A stretch of 64,000 bases of DNA, taken from NCBI RefSeq assembly GCF_021347895.1, contig NC_067134.1, positions 26,870,347 through 26,934,346 of the forward strand, written 5' to 3'. A model generated the notes under the pieces. The model did not search any database. It saw nothing but the letters and a program-made list of their open reading frames with translations, and was not told where the DNA came from. Of the stretch, positions 1 to 12,700 are shown piece by piece (the stretch's first letter is position 1; the number at the start of each line of letters is the position of its first letter). A program made the position numbers and the translations under genes. The stretch comes from Acanthochromis polyacanthus. Its lineage: Eukaryota; Chordata; Actinopteri; Pomacentridae.

Positions 1-538
1 AAGACCTCACTTCGCTTCCATTTAAATTCACTCCATGTTTGGAGTTTTCTTTGGTCCATTGTCATTTTGCTGTGTGTCTCATGTCGTAATGTTAATTTTC
101 AGTCGCTATTTTTCTCTTAAATCCAAACTGTGGTCAGACCTGATAAAGTTTTGATTTCCATTGGCATGATGAAGTTTTACTGCCCCTACAGAGTCTTATT
201 AAAGTCAGTGAGGGCCACGCAAAAAGGCTTAGCTTGTCTTTTTTGAAGCTGACTATGTCTGTTTTCATTTTCTTGGGTTTTAGTGCATATTCCAAGAAAT
301 ATCTGTTGATTATCCCCTTGTTTACTCTTTCAAAACACAAAAACAAACAACTTTGGAAGACACAAATCGGCATTTTAGTGATATAGATATTTCAAAATTT
401 AGATAATGTGAATTCAGTTAAAATCACACACATTTATTTACATTAAGTTGTGAACACTGTCTCATTCCTGCCCAGATAGAGTTTGAATCTTCAGCTGTTC
501 ATGCAGACATATTGTCCCCTGCTAGCTTTGCGATTAAG

Positions 539-1087
539 TACACCCCCGTCAAACGTTTTAGGACACTGTCTCATTCAAATAAAGTAGAACCTGTCCTACA
601 ACTTTTGACAGGGGGTGTATTTCATCACATGGATGTGATCAGGGCAGGACTCTGATCATACATGTAAAGTTTCAGGCAGATTGGAGCATGTTCAGGGCAT
701 TTACACAGCATCTGAAATTTCATGGCGAAGGATCAAAATTCCAGAGGCCGCCACGGACACGCCCTTTGACTTTGGAAAAAGATTTTAATAACTTTGGATC
801 ATTAAGGCCTCCTGTATGTACTGGCCCAATTTGAGGTGAATTGGAGTTTCTCCCTAGGAGGAGTTTGCTCTAGAAAAACATGAAAAATGGGCAAAATCTG
901 ACATTCAACGCAAAATAGCTCACTTCCTGTTGGGTTTGGAATGTGGCTGTCACTGACTTTTTTGTTCAGCCTGATGTGCTGCATATGTGTACCACATTTG
1001 GTAGATACACCCCCTGTCAAAAGTTGTAGGACAGGTTCTACTTTATTTGAATGAGAAAGTGTCCTAAAACTTTTGACAGGGGGTGTA
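539..1087. mobile_element. DNA transposon with long hairpin-forming terminal inverted repeats
   Basis: The segments 539-619 and 1006-1087 are about 80-bp inverted copies of one another, and each is itself an imperfect palindrome (TACACCCCCTGTCAAAAG ... CTTTTGACAGGGGGTGTA). They enclose about 390 bp that contain no intact ORF. The TACACC/GGTGTA ends suggest a Tc1/mariner-like TA-inserting MITE. It lies just upstream of a DOCK9 exon. Confidence 0.65.
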
Positions 1088-1156
1088 AATCCACGTGTAC
1101 GTTTATCGTGCAAAAACAGACACAAAAGCCTGATTCGTTGTCGTCGTGCTTTGCAG

Positions 1157-4100
1157 CACACGGCATTTCCTTCGGACGTGAAGGACCTGATGAAGCGCAT
1201 CAGGACGGTGCTGATGGCCACGGAGCAAATGAAGGAGCACGAGAACGACCCGGAGATGCTGGTGGACCTCCAGTACAGCTTGGCCAAGTCCTACACCAGC
1301 ACCCCCGAGCTCCGTAAGACGTGGCTGGACAGCATGGCTCGCATCCACAACAAGAACGGTGATCTGTCAGAGGTATTTTTACATTTGGAATTAAATCCAA
1401 ACCTTTCTTGCCCCTTTACTGAAGCATTACTGTAATAACTTGACTCTGTGTCGGCCGTCTTCGCCCGCAGGCCGCCATGTGTTACGTGCACGTCGCTGCT
1501 CTGGTGGCTGAGTACCTGTGGAGAAAAGGTGAGTTGAGTTATGAAAGTGCGCCTCTCATGGTAGTGGCATGATTATCTTGTAATGATTGATTAATAAGCT
1601 CTATAAAGCTCTATAAAACTGATTTAATTGACTTCTTGTGGAGAGAGGAAAGATTACAGACAGTTAAAAAAAAAAAAGGCAGCCTGGACTCAACGCTTAT
1701 TCTGACATTAATTCCTCCTCCTTTAACATGCAGCTAAACAATAGATCAGTATAGCGACAACTGCAAGAATAAATAAGAGGATTTAATCATTTTCAGAGCA
1801 ATAAAATACTTGTTTTGACTGAGAAAATACAGTGAGCCTAATACACCGTCATCTGCCCCCTGAGCTGTGGTCCAAGGGTCGTGTGTTCACTCCATGCTGC
1901 GTTCTCTAGATAAGATCCTCTCTTGTGTTTGTTGCAAACCGGATACAAGTTCAGGCTTTCGGAGGGGATCTATTGTATAACATGAGTGTTTTTTTTAAAT
2001 CAGCGGTTCATTGCAAGGTCACAGTGTTAAATCCCTGCAGACTTCTTCTTCTGTAAAAAAAAAAAAAACAGAAGAGTCATTTTATCAGCTGCATGTGAAG
2101 TTAGTTATTAAATGCACACTCATTTCTAAAGGCTGTGTGTATCAGAGCAATCTTGAGCTTCCAGCAGCTCCTACAGCTCTTAGTTTTCTATGATGGCATG
2201 ATTTAAACACATGCATCCTTTTCACTAAAAGGATGCACATTTTGGTTCAAAGTCAAAAATGTGCATCGGTTTTTGTGATGTAGAAAGTCACGCTAATCGC
2301 ATCGCTTTAGTGGCATGACCTCTTACCTTCCTGTGAGTGAAAATGATTTAAGAAAGACTTCGGTGATCTACTTTAAAATGCGTGGCACAGTTCTTTCACT
2401 GTTACATAATTGGTCAAGATGGTTAAGAGTCAACCATGAATCGTCAAAAAGCAGGCCTGCAATAAACTGCTGGGACACAGGTGTCTGCCATGAAACTAAA
2501 ACTGCTCCTACCTTTTCACAGATGTCTGCCGGGCTGCATGTTTTTCTGCTTTGTCTCGTCACTTCATGTTGCTCTTTTTTTTGCCTAAGTGTCTCTTTAA
2601 CTTGCAAGAACCACTGAGTTCAGACCGCTCGACTGCAGTCTGCTCCACTGCTGACATAACCAGCAACACATCCCTTTAATCACACCGGTGCATTTAAGCC
2701 ATCAGTGCTCTGCTTGTTCTTTTGTTGCATGCCTGCTTCCACACTGGAAAAAATGCTCCTCTCAAAACAAGAAAAAAAATGTATTTCAAGGAACTTTTAC
2801 CTTGAAATAAGTAAAAAAAATCTGCCACTAGAACAAGTGAAAAATGGCTTAGTAAGATTTCTTGAAATAAGATGTGATATTTTTAGAATAGTGAGATCTT
2901 AAAATTAGCTGGAAAACCTATTTTAAGCTACATTTTACCAGGACTGTCAAGCTTAGGTGTCTAAACCCTCCTGTTGTCCCCATTTGTTCCCATGTCTGAA
3001 AAAATCCCAAAATTCAGCCAAAAACATTCCCTAATTTATAAAAAAAAATTTGCAAAACAATCAGGAAGAAAATTCCTTAAAAGTTTCCCTTAAAAGTTTA
3101 ATTTTAAAAAAACTCAAATTTGCCAAGAAATAAAATTTTTTTTTTTTTTTTTAAAAATCTAAAAATTGAAAATATTTAAAAAAAAATCTTCTAAAAAATC
3201 CTAAAAATATCTAAAGTGATTCCATATATATCAGTACAAGTTTTAATATTTTCTTTAAGAACATTCAGGGAAAAAAATCTACCAAAATCCATCGAATTTC
3301 ACTGCTCATTTCCTTTTTTCCACCAAAAAATGTTCAAAAATTTCCCAAAGAATTTTGAAAATGTGGACATTTTCACTGTGAAAATGTTTTTTTTTTTCCA
3401 CATTTTAAAACTTTAAAACAGGTCAATTTGACCCACAGGATGACAGGAGGGTTAAAATCAGATATTTTATAGACTGTTGTATTTACCAAGATATTTCAGA
3501 TGCGTTGTCTTATAACAAGTCCCCCCATCTTGCGGAAATATCACTTGTTGAGTGAATTTATCTTAAATCAAGTAAGATGAGACATTTTGACGAAAAATAA
3601 GACAAACAGACTTGGTAAGATTTAGAGTTTTCGCAGCGCACAATTGTGCTGCTCACATTTCAAAAGCCTCACATACACCTCAGCATCCACCCGCTGCTGC
3701 TAAGCCGAGCTTCCCTTTTGGGGGGAAATTAGTACTGTCCGCTGCTTCCCGATCCCCGTTGAGCAAAAATGTAGACACAAAACACAAACGCTGCACATGT
3801 TTTACTGCTGCACGGCTCCTCCAAGGCTGCTCAGTGGATGTATCATTTCCGACGGCTACAGTCTTGAAAAAAATTTGTGGCAGAAATCACGGCACCATAA
3901 AATGTGTTCATTTAATATAGATGTACCCACAAACAAAAGGTCATTGCGCTGAGTACAGGCGTGTGTTCTGCATGTATACGTTATGTACGGATACCAAATC
4001 GCGGGCGGCGGGATTTGATGGGGCTCAGAAACACCCCCACAATTTAATCAGCTGTTCCTTGGATCAGTAAGTCCCGATAAGTCCACAGCGGAGGATTTAT

Positions 4101-6782
4101 AGCGGGATCGCAATCATGTGATCGTCAGCAGGCAGCTGAAGTGGCGTTCACTTGTTGTCATGGTTACAGTGACGCTATCTGGCAACGATACAGAAATCTG
4201 TAACTAATCCGTGGATCCAGACTGTAAGCTGCATCACTGCCAGAATCTAATCACTTGCTCCTTGTGTCATTTCTGACCTTCCCTGAAATTTCCATCCAAA
4301 TCCGTTAGTCTGTTTTTGAGTAATGTTGCTAACAGACAGACGGACAGACAGACGGACAGACGGACAAACGGACGCCGATCGTTCCATAGCTCTGCCGTTC
4401 CTTGGTGGAGTTACGATCTATTCGAACAACTCAAACAACCATCGAAACTTTTAAAAAACAGATACTTTGGGTGACAAATAGTCATATTTTACTGCCGATT
4501 CCGTTCGTCCATCTTTTAAGTAGAGTTTTTGCTTGATGTGATCTAGTCGGTGAAAGTGGATTTTCATTGCAGCTTTTCTTTCCTGATTTTACTCTGTGTG
4601 AAAATGATTTTCAGTGCTTCCTTTCACTCGTGGGTGTCGTGGCGTTCCTCTCTTCATGTTAGGTATGTTCAGACAAGGCTGCTCCTCTTTCCGCGTCATC
4701 ACCCCAAACATCGACGAGGAGGCGGCCATGATGGAGGACGTCGGGATGCAGGACGTTCACTTCAACGAGGTCAGGCTCTGTTACTGTCAGCTTTTTCTAA
4801 ATTCCACACGCTCGTCGCCTCACGTGTTGTGTAACTGCTGCTGCTTGGAAGAGCTCTTATCGTTCTGAAGAGTAATAAGAGATTAAATTGAAATAGCGTG
4901 GACTTTAACACAGGGTTTGGTGCGTTTGTTGTTCCTGTAGCGACACTCGCGCTGCTGGCAGAAGGAGCAAACGCTCTCGGGGGTCGGCACGCTCACTCCT
5001 CAGTGTCTCGATCAGCTTCAACGGGGGGGCAGGGGCTTGTTGACACAGAGGCCTGAGAGCGGTCCTTCTGATGAAGCCATAACCCTGTGAAGTTGAAAGT
5101 GATGGCTTGACAGCGCGCGAGCTTTTATGAGTCAGTGAACAGATTTGTACGTAATGAACGGCGCTTTTGCCTTCCATCTCCTCTCCTGAAAACTTTTTCT
5201 CTTTACGATCCGGAGTCAGTGTCATGCCCCCAATAAAAGAAAGGAGATAATGGGTCTATTACCTCCCACACCTGCTGTCTTTGCAGGAACACGAGGCTCG
5301 GCTCACCACGGCCTCCGAGACAAACAAGAAAAAGCAAAAAATGTCCCTCTGTGCAGCATTAAAAATGACAGGGAGGAGGGGAAAGTTCGGTGAAGCTTAC
5401 GTGTTTTTTATTTTGTGTGCGTGTTTGCGTCAGGAGGTGCTGATGGAGCTGCTGGAGGAGTGTGGCGACGGTCTTTGGAAGGCCGAGCGTTACGAGCTAA
5501 TAGCCGACGTCTACAGGCTCATCATTCCCATCTACGAACAGCGTAGAGACTTTGAGGTAAACCCGCACAGTGAGCACGATTTCCACAATATCCTGCCAGA
5601 AAACATGGTGTTGAATTTAAAACGTAGAGTCAGGTTTGGTTTGTGTATTTAGCTCTTATTATTGCTAGAAATTAAGTTTGCAGGCTTTTCTCATCGGCTT
5701 GCAGACTTCTCTACTTGTGCTTGTAAACATTTGGATTAAATATTTGGGCAATAATAGGCTTAATCCTGCATCACGGAATTTTTTATCACCCCCAAAGAGG
5801 TTTGAGGCTGCACCAATATGCACGTCCTGTCAAAAGTTTTAGGACGCTTTCTCATTCAAATGAATAAGAAAGCGTCCTAAAACTTTTGACAGGAGGTGTA
5901 AACCTACCAGCACTAGAATTACACAGAACGGAACAAGAAACACAGAGGTCTGACGATTCCACTTTTTCTAACTCCACAACCTCTTACTGTGCTAGTCCTC
6001 ACCGCAAACTTCAAGATTTGACTTTAATTCAAAGTTATTTGAGCAGCTCATATGATGCTTTTGGTGTTTCTCCCTTTCCTTTAGTATGCTGAAGCATTTT
6101 GACCTGCAAACTTACAAAACCCAAAGTCTACACCAAAGGGAATTATTCAATCCCACATGAAACGCTGCGTCATATCTGCCTGAAACACCTCGTTTGAAAT
6201 TCAGGCTTCCCTTCCACTGTTTATCTACATCACCATGAAACACATTAGCCTCATTAGCCGTGCGGTTAGCTAGCATTTACTTGCTTTCTTTATTTATTTA
6301 TTTGCATATCGCTTTTCATGCAGAACAACACAAAGCGCTTTACAAGAATTAAAAACAAAGAAGGCAATAAATAAATACAATTAAAAATTAAAATTAAAAA
6401 AATCCAACTCTCCACCCTCCCTACATATAGACAGCCATTCACATGCACACACACACACACACATACACAGACTCACACACTCACACAACATGACATCATC
6501 AAGACGTGGCGAGGTACGGAGGAACACCGGAACTGAAATAAATAAATAGAATAAAATAATGTAAAAATAAGCTAAAATAGAGGTTAAAATATGTAAAACC
6601 ATAAGCTGGTGCTCTTTGTCGATTCTCACGACGGTTTCTGCGATTTGTTTTGTAAATCTGCGGAACAGAAACTGACGCACCTGTACGACACGCTGCACCG
6701 CGCTTATACCAAAGTGATGGAGGTGATGCACAGCGGCAAGAGGCTGCTGGGCACGTACTTCAGAGTGGCCTTCTTTGGACAG
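1157..6782 (+). CDS. dock9: DOCK9 exons for DHR2 lobe A (first five exons in window)
   Basis: Five exons: 1157-1372 (72 codons, begins [19 protein letters not shown]), 1471-1528, 4663-4769 ([19 protein letters not shown]), 5434-5556 ([20 protein letters not shown]) and 6669-6782 ([20 protein letters not shown]). They encode the helical lobe A that mediates dimerisation of DHR2 domains in this family. The first exon lies only 70 bp downstream of a hairpin-ended repeat (539-1087). The 3.1 kb intron 1529-4662 holds a composite transposon and an RTE-like tail. The intron 5557-6668 holds a hairpin element and a LINE-like tail ending about 70 bp before the next exon. Confidence 0.93.
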
Positions 6783-9700
6783 GTAAACACACACATTAGA
6801 AATGCAGTAACCAACGTTTTTTTTTGCCAAGCATGAATACTAACTCCTGATAGCACGGTTGTCATCTTATCTCTCGTCTTGTTCAGCACAGGATCACACC
6901 CATACAGACTCTGACCCTCACATGACCCTTGAATAATAATAATAATAATAATAATAATGTACTCCTACTAAAACTCTTTCTAATGCAGATTTCTTTTCTT
7001 CTTTTCCTCCCCCTCCAAGGCTGCGGTAAGTGTGTAGAGCTGTGTGTGTCAGGGCGTCTTTATGTTATAAATCAGGGCTGATGTGTTTTAATTTGATCAG
7101 GCACAAGTAGTTGTACATTTCCTAGCTTTATCTTGCACAACCTGGTTTCTAAAAGCGCTACAATAAGAAATCCATTGTATAGGTTTCTTAATTTTCTCCT
7201 GTTTCCCAAATCAAGATTCTGCCTCTCTTTTTTCTTCAGTCCCCGTTAACCTTTCCTCTAATTGACCATTTCACCTCTAGATTCTGCCTGCTTCCACCCA
7301 CACACTCATCTGTGTGCTTTTTCCACAAACACACAACCAAGTAGCTGCTACGTGTGCACAAATACAACCATAAATAGACTGTGTGGTTATGGCGCAGGCT
7401 GATAATTGCATGTTTTCCCCTCTTGAATGTTTTCATCTCTAGTTAGAATCACACCTCGCTTAGAGATAAGAAGGACGCGTGTTTTCTTCAGCGGCTCGTT
7501 TCTGTGGATAGCGTTGTAACCTTCTCTATCCCGCCATACTGCAGGGCTTCTTTGAAGATGAGGATGGAAAGGAATACATCTACAAGGAGCCAAAGTTCAC
7601 TCCGCTGTCGGAAATTTCCCAGAGGCTCCTGAAGCTCTACTCGGATAAATTTGGCCAGGAGAACGTCAAGATAATTCAGGACTCCGGCAGGGTGTGTGCG
7701 CATTTCTGTGAATGTGTGAATAATTGTGCTAGAAAATAACTTTATCAGAGAACTAAATAGGAGATCAGCCTATGTTTAAAAGCGCAAACAGAACAAAAGT
7801 GATCAACCGTTCTGTCATACTTTCAGAGGGTGTCCCAGTCCTGGATGTTGCTTTTTCTAAAATGATGCAGTTAGTGAACGAAGTGCGAGCTAGCTGGACA
7901 TGCTGTCTAAGCAAATACTTCCAATACCTGGTAAAGTCACAACTTGCTATTCTGTGAAGGGACTGAGCAACAATTACTGAGTTAGAGGATCTGTTTTAGA
8001 GGCAGACAGCAGCATTTTTAAGCTTTGGAAAACAACAGCTAGCTCTTTGTTCTCGTTTCCACTCCTGACTCCAGCTAGACAGACTTAAGAGAGAGACAGA
8101 TGTTGATCCTGTCATCTGTTCACAAGAAAACGTGAAGCATTTTCCCCAAAGTAAAACGATTCCTTTATAATAATAATAATAATAATAATAATCTTTATTT
8201 ATGTACCACTTTTCATACATCAGTTGTAGCACAAAGTGCTTTACAAACAGACAAATAATTAAAATAAGATGAAAGATATTAAGACGCAAATTCACCCACC
8301 CCGCAATCCATACACTGTAATGTTTAAAAAGCAACATAAATAGACAATAATAAGTCAGGGACAATGTTATAGCCAGTATGTACTGAGGAAATGCCATCTT
8401 AAAGGTTTAAAATAGGTAAACACTGGAGGTTAGTTTAAAGTGTAAAATAAATAAATAAATAAAAATAAATGAATAAAATAAAATAAATCCATAAGTAGAT
8501 CAGTAAAATAAATAGATAAATAAGTAAATAAATTCAATTAAATATATCATATAATAATAAAATAAACTGAAACAGAATAAAAGATAGAATAAAATAATAA
8601 TAAAGATAATAATAATAGTGATAATTATAAATTGGGAGTTGTAAAAAGAATAAAAACACGAAAAGGTAGTTCAAGTAAAAGCCTGACTAAAAAGGTAGAG
8701 TTTGAGTTTGTTTTCAAAAACATTAACATTCGGTGCAGCCTTTAGCGCTTAGGTGTCACTTTCAAAAAGTTACACTGAGGTTCTGAAGCACAGAAATGTC
8801 CACATCATAAACAATGCCAGAAAAACGTTGTATATGAATATTATGTTTGACTTTCAATGACTTATCTCCTTTGATCTACATCAGTTCTGATCGTTATTAC
8901 CAAATATTCATTCATTTTTTCACTCTTTCTGTGCCAGTTTGTTCACATTATGTCAGAAAAAATTAAGTATTTTCAAGTGCTTTTTTTTTTATTAGAGATG
9001 TGTCAATGGCTTACATCAGTATTTAGGCATTATTTTTTGTGTAATGTAACGTTTAAAAATATATATCTTTATATATATATTACACTCGGGACCTTAAGGA
9101 CAAAGACGTTCCCATTAAATCCCATTTTAACTGCTGTTTTTGATCCCTCTTGTGAAATCATACACTCGATGTTTTTAGGCTTTCATTCTGGAGCTTTTTC
9201 TTCAGTCGTCATTTTTACTGTTTTCCACCAGATTGTGTCATTTTTTCATGGAGCAAATACAGGCTTTGCTTGTTTTGTCGCTTCCTGCGGTATTATAGAG
9301 AACTGCACACTTTTATCCATGTGCTAACATAACTGAACAAGGGTTTTCTAATCATCAATTAGCCCATTAGCTAACACAATGTAGCATTAGAACACAGGAG
9401 TGATGGTTGCTGGAAATGTTCCTCTGTACCCCTATGGAGATATTCCATGAAATATTTCCAGCTACAATAGTCATTTACCACATTGACAATGTCTACACTG
9501 GATTTATCAATCATTTAATGTCATCTTCATTGGAAAAAACTGCTTTTCCTTTCACAAATAAGGACATTTCTAAGTGACACCAAATTTATTATCAGGTCTG
9601 AGGTTAAAAATTAACAATCCCGTGCAAAATACAAAAAAATCCCAAATGAAATGGATGAAAATGTCCTCATGAGGATTAAGGTTTTTGTACGATCTCAGTG

Positions 9701-12700
9701 GTATCGGACCATAATTTTGTATGAAATCAGTCTAAAACATTTGTCTTTTTTGCCCCCCCAGGTGAACCCGAAGGACCTGGACTTGAAGTACGCTTACATC
9801 CAGGTGACCCACGTCACACCGTACCTGGACGACAAAGAGCTGGAGGACAGGAAAACCGACTTTGAGAAGAGCCACAACATCCGGCGCTTTGTGTTTGAGA
9901 CGCCGTTCACCGTGTCGGGCAAGAAGCAGGGCGGGGTGGAGGAGCAGTGCAAACGGCGCACTGTCCTCACCAGTGAGTCACGCACTGATGGAAATAACGT
10001 CACCTGGAGCAGTTCTACTGTCAGAAATATGTGGAATAATGCAGCACAGCCAATCTTATCACAGCAGCTGAACGCATTAATGTCTGCCTGGTTGTTGTCT
10101 GTTGTTGTTAATCATCTTTTAAGTGTCCACCTGAGTAGCAGTCACCTGAAATGTAAAGCAGATAAGGCCAGGTGAGGCTGGTTACTGCACCGCTCGCTTT
10201 ATCTGGAGGTTCAGGTGTTATCTTTGCCTTGTTAGTAATCATGCTGACAGACACACTTAAGGCTGTTTACATGTGCAGCGGATCAAGGTTAATAGGAATG
10301 TGATGAATGGTTATAAATGTGACTGTGAAAACACATGATAGTGCGTACCTAAGAGGGCTTTACGTGTACATTGGATCTGACATTTAACCCTTAAAAAGCC
10401 AGGACCGAGTATACTCGTACACACAGCCGAAACCGAACATTCTCGGCTCGCTAATTAACATAAAATATGCACACACCTGTATGTTTGGTAAGATGTAAAC
10501 ATTGGCCCCAAATTTGCTTATTTCACACGATAAAGTCGTATGAGCCGTTATAACGAAGCCGCAATTATGAAGCTCTTATCGGGGCGTGTACCGTAATAAC
10601 ACGGCTGAAATTCACAATGGCGAACGTCTACGACAATGCGACCTCGCAAGACTTGATCGATATTTTTATGGATTAGGTGGTTTTAGTAGCCTAGCCGCGC
10701 TAGACAACCCACGGCAACGAATTTAATTCTCTGCCAGGGTGGGTCTAGTTACTCTCCATAAGGCTCGAGGCTGGATGCTCCTAAAACTGGCCGGACCAAT
10801 CACCATGAAGTGTAGAGTCAGAAGGCGGGCGTAACTAAGTGACGACAGAGGCGTGACGATTCTGACAGAAATAACCGGCGCACAATAAACAGTTATCTTT
10901 CGACTCGGCTTTGGCCACAGCCCTTAAAGATTTGAAGCTAAAATTCAACTTGAAAGATAAACAAAGGACGGCACTGAAGTGTTTCATTGAGAAGAAAGAC
11001 GTATTTGGACTTATGCCGACGGGATATGGCAAATCCTTAATATACCAGTTGGCTCCGCTGGTTGGGAAGCTAATGGGACTTAGCCACAATCCGGTGCTCT
11101 AGGAACTACGTCAGCCTATTCGTTGCGCTGATTGGTTGTATACCTACCCAATTGCTGCAGAGGGATTTGATAGACAACCTTTTAGCCCGCCTCCCTCCCT
11201 GTCGAGTGTTCCTAGACCCTTGTGTCTTAAGAGCTGGGTCTAGCGCGGCTAGGCTATGGTTTTAGTATATGTTTTAGTATATGTATTTCTCCAGAAACAT
11301 GGCCTTGTAAGGGTTAAAATCCTACTTTTTCTCCCATGAACCTGTTTCCCCCAGCCACCCACTGTTTCCCCTACGTAAAGAAGCGCATAGCGGTGATGTA
11401 CCAACACCAGACGGACCTGAGCCCCATAGAGGTGGCCATAGACGAGATGAGCGCCAAGGTGGCCGAGCTGCGACTCCTGTGTTCGGCCTCGGAGGTGGAC
11501 ATGATCCGTCTGCAGCTCAAACTGCAGGGCAGCATCTGTGTTCAGGTGCAGGAGAAAAGAGCTCTATATTTTTGTTTTTCTTTTCAATTGACATTTTCAG
11601 TTCGACCTTGATTATTTTTTTTATTTTCCAGGTAAACGCCGGTCCTCTTGCCTACGCCAGAGCCTTTCTAGATGACAGCAGTGCCAAGAAATACCCCGAC
11701 AACAAGGTCAAACAGCTCAAAGAGGTCTTCAGGTACTGATTGCTGACAGAAGCATTTTATTTGTATTCTCTCTGGTGTCCTTTCTTTGTCATACAGCCTT
11801 CCTGATTCAAATTCAAATGAATTATTTTACATTATGCTTGGCTACAAAGCATTGAAATGAAGTTTAACAGCCAATAAATAAATAAAACTAGCTAAAATAT
11901 GTCGTGTGAAAGTGTAAACTGAGCACATTTAATTTCTGTAAGTCGGTGTGTAAATTCTAGCCTGACCAGTACAGGATTTTCTGATGCTGGAAAAAAAAGT
12001 TTTCAGACACCCTTAAAATTTTTACACAATCTCAAATACTATCATGAAATATTTGTGGAAAAATCTTTTTGTGTGGCTGCGTTAGACAGACACAGATACA
12101 GATTACATATATTTTCTGTTAATTTTCTTTAAGAAAAACGAACAAATTCTTCAAAACAACCCAATACTCGGAATTTTCTTGTATTTATGGAACCAATTGA
12201 AAACTTATTTCCATCACTGTGTATTGACAGATAGTAATCTTGTTTTTTTAAAAATCTGGAGCACTGATGCGAAAAAATGAACAATTAAACCTTCATTCAG
12301 AACACTTTTGAATCAGTTCACTGCAGAAGAAGAAGTGACGTACTCCTGAGGCGGCGACCTGAACTGTTCCTCTTTTGCTAAAGGTTTCCAAATGAGGACA
12401 AGAAGAGATTAAGCTTTTATTGGGCAGCACTAAAAGTGTCCCTGCGTCTCTCTTCAGGCAGTTCGTGGACGCCTGCGGTCTGGCGCTGGGGGTGAACGAG
12501 CGGCTGATCAAAGAAGACCAGCAGGAGTATCACGATGAGATGAAGGCCAACTACCGGGACCTGACCAGGGAGCTGTCCAGCATCATGCACGAGCAGGTAA
12601 GAACGCTGAATGTGACCGTGAGTATGTGCCAAATCATGCCTGGATGCCTGAACTCTGCTGCATGTTGTTTGCTAAATTAAATCAGGTGTAATTCATGTAG

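Noticed and set aside
6381..6830. 149-codon minus-strand frame overlapping a DOCK9 exon
   Set aside because: It is the antisense of the exon at 6669-6782 plus repeat DNA.
10911..11102. RecQ helicase fragment as a host gene exon
   Set aside because: It sits wholly inside a transposon with target duplications, has no ATG and is followed by a stop; it is transposon cargo, not a gene.
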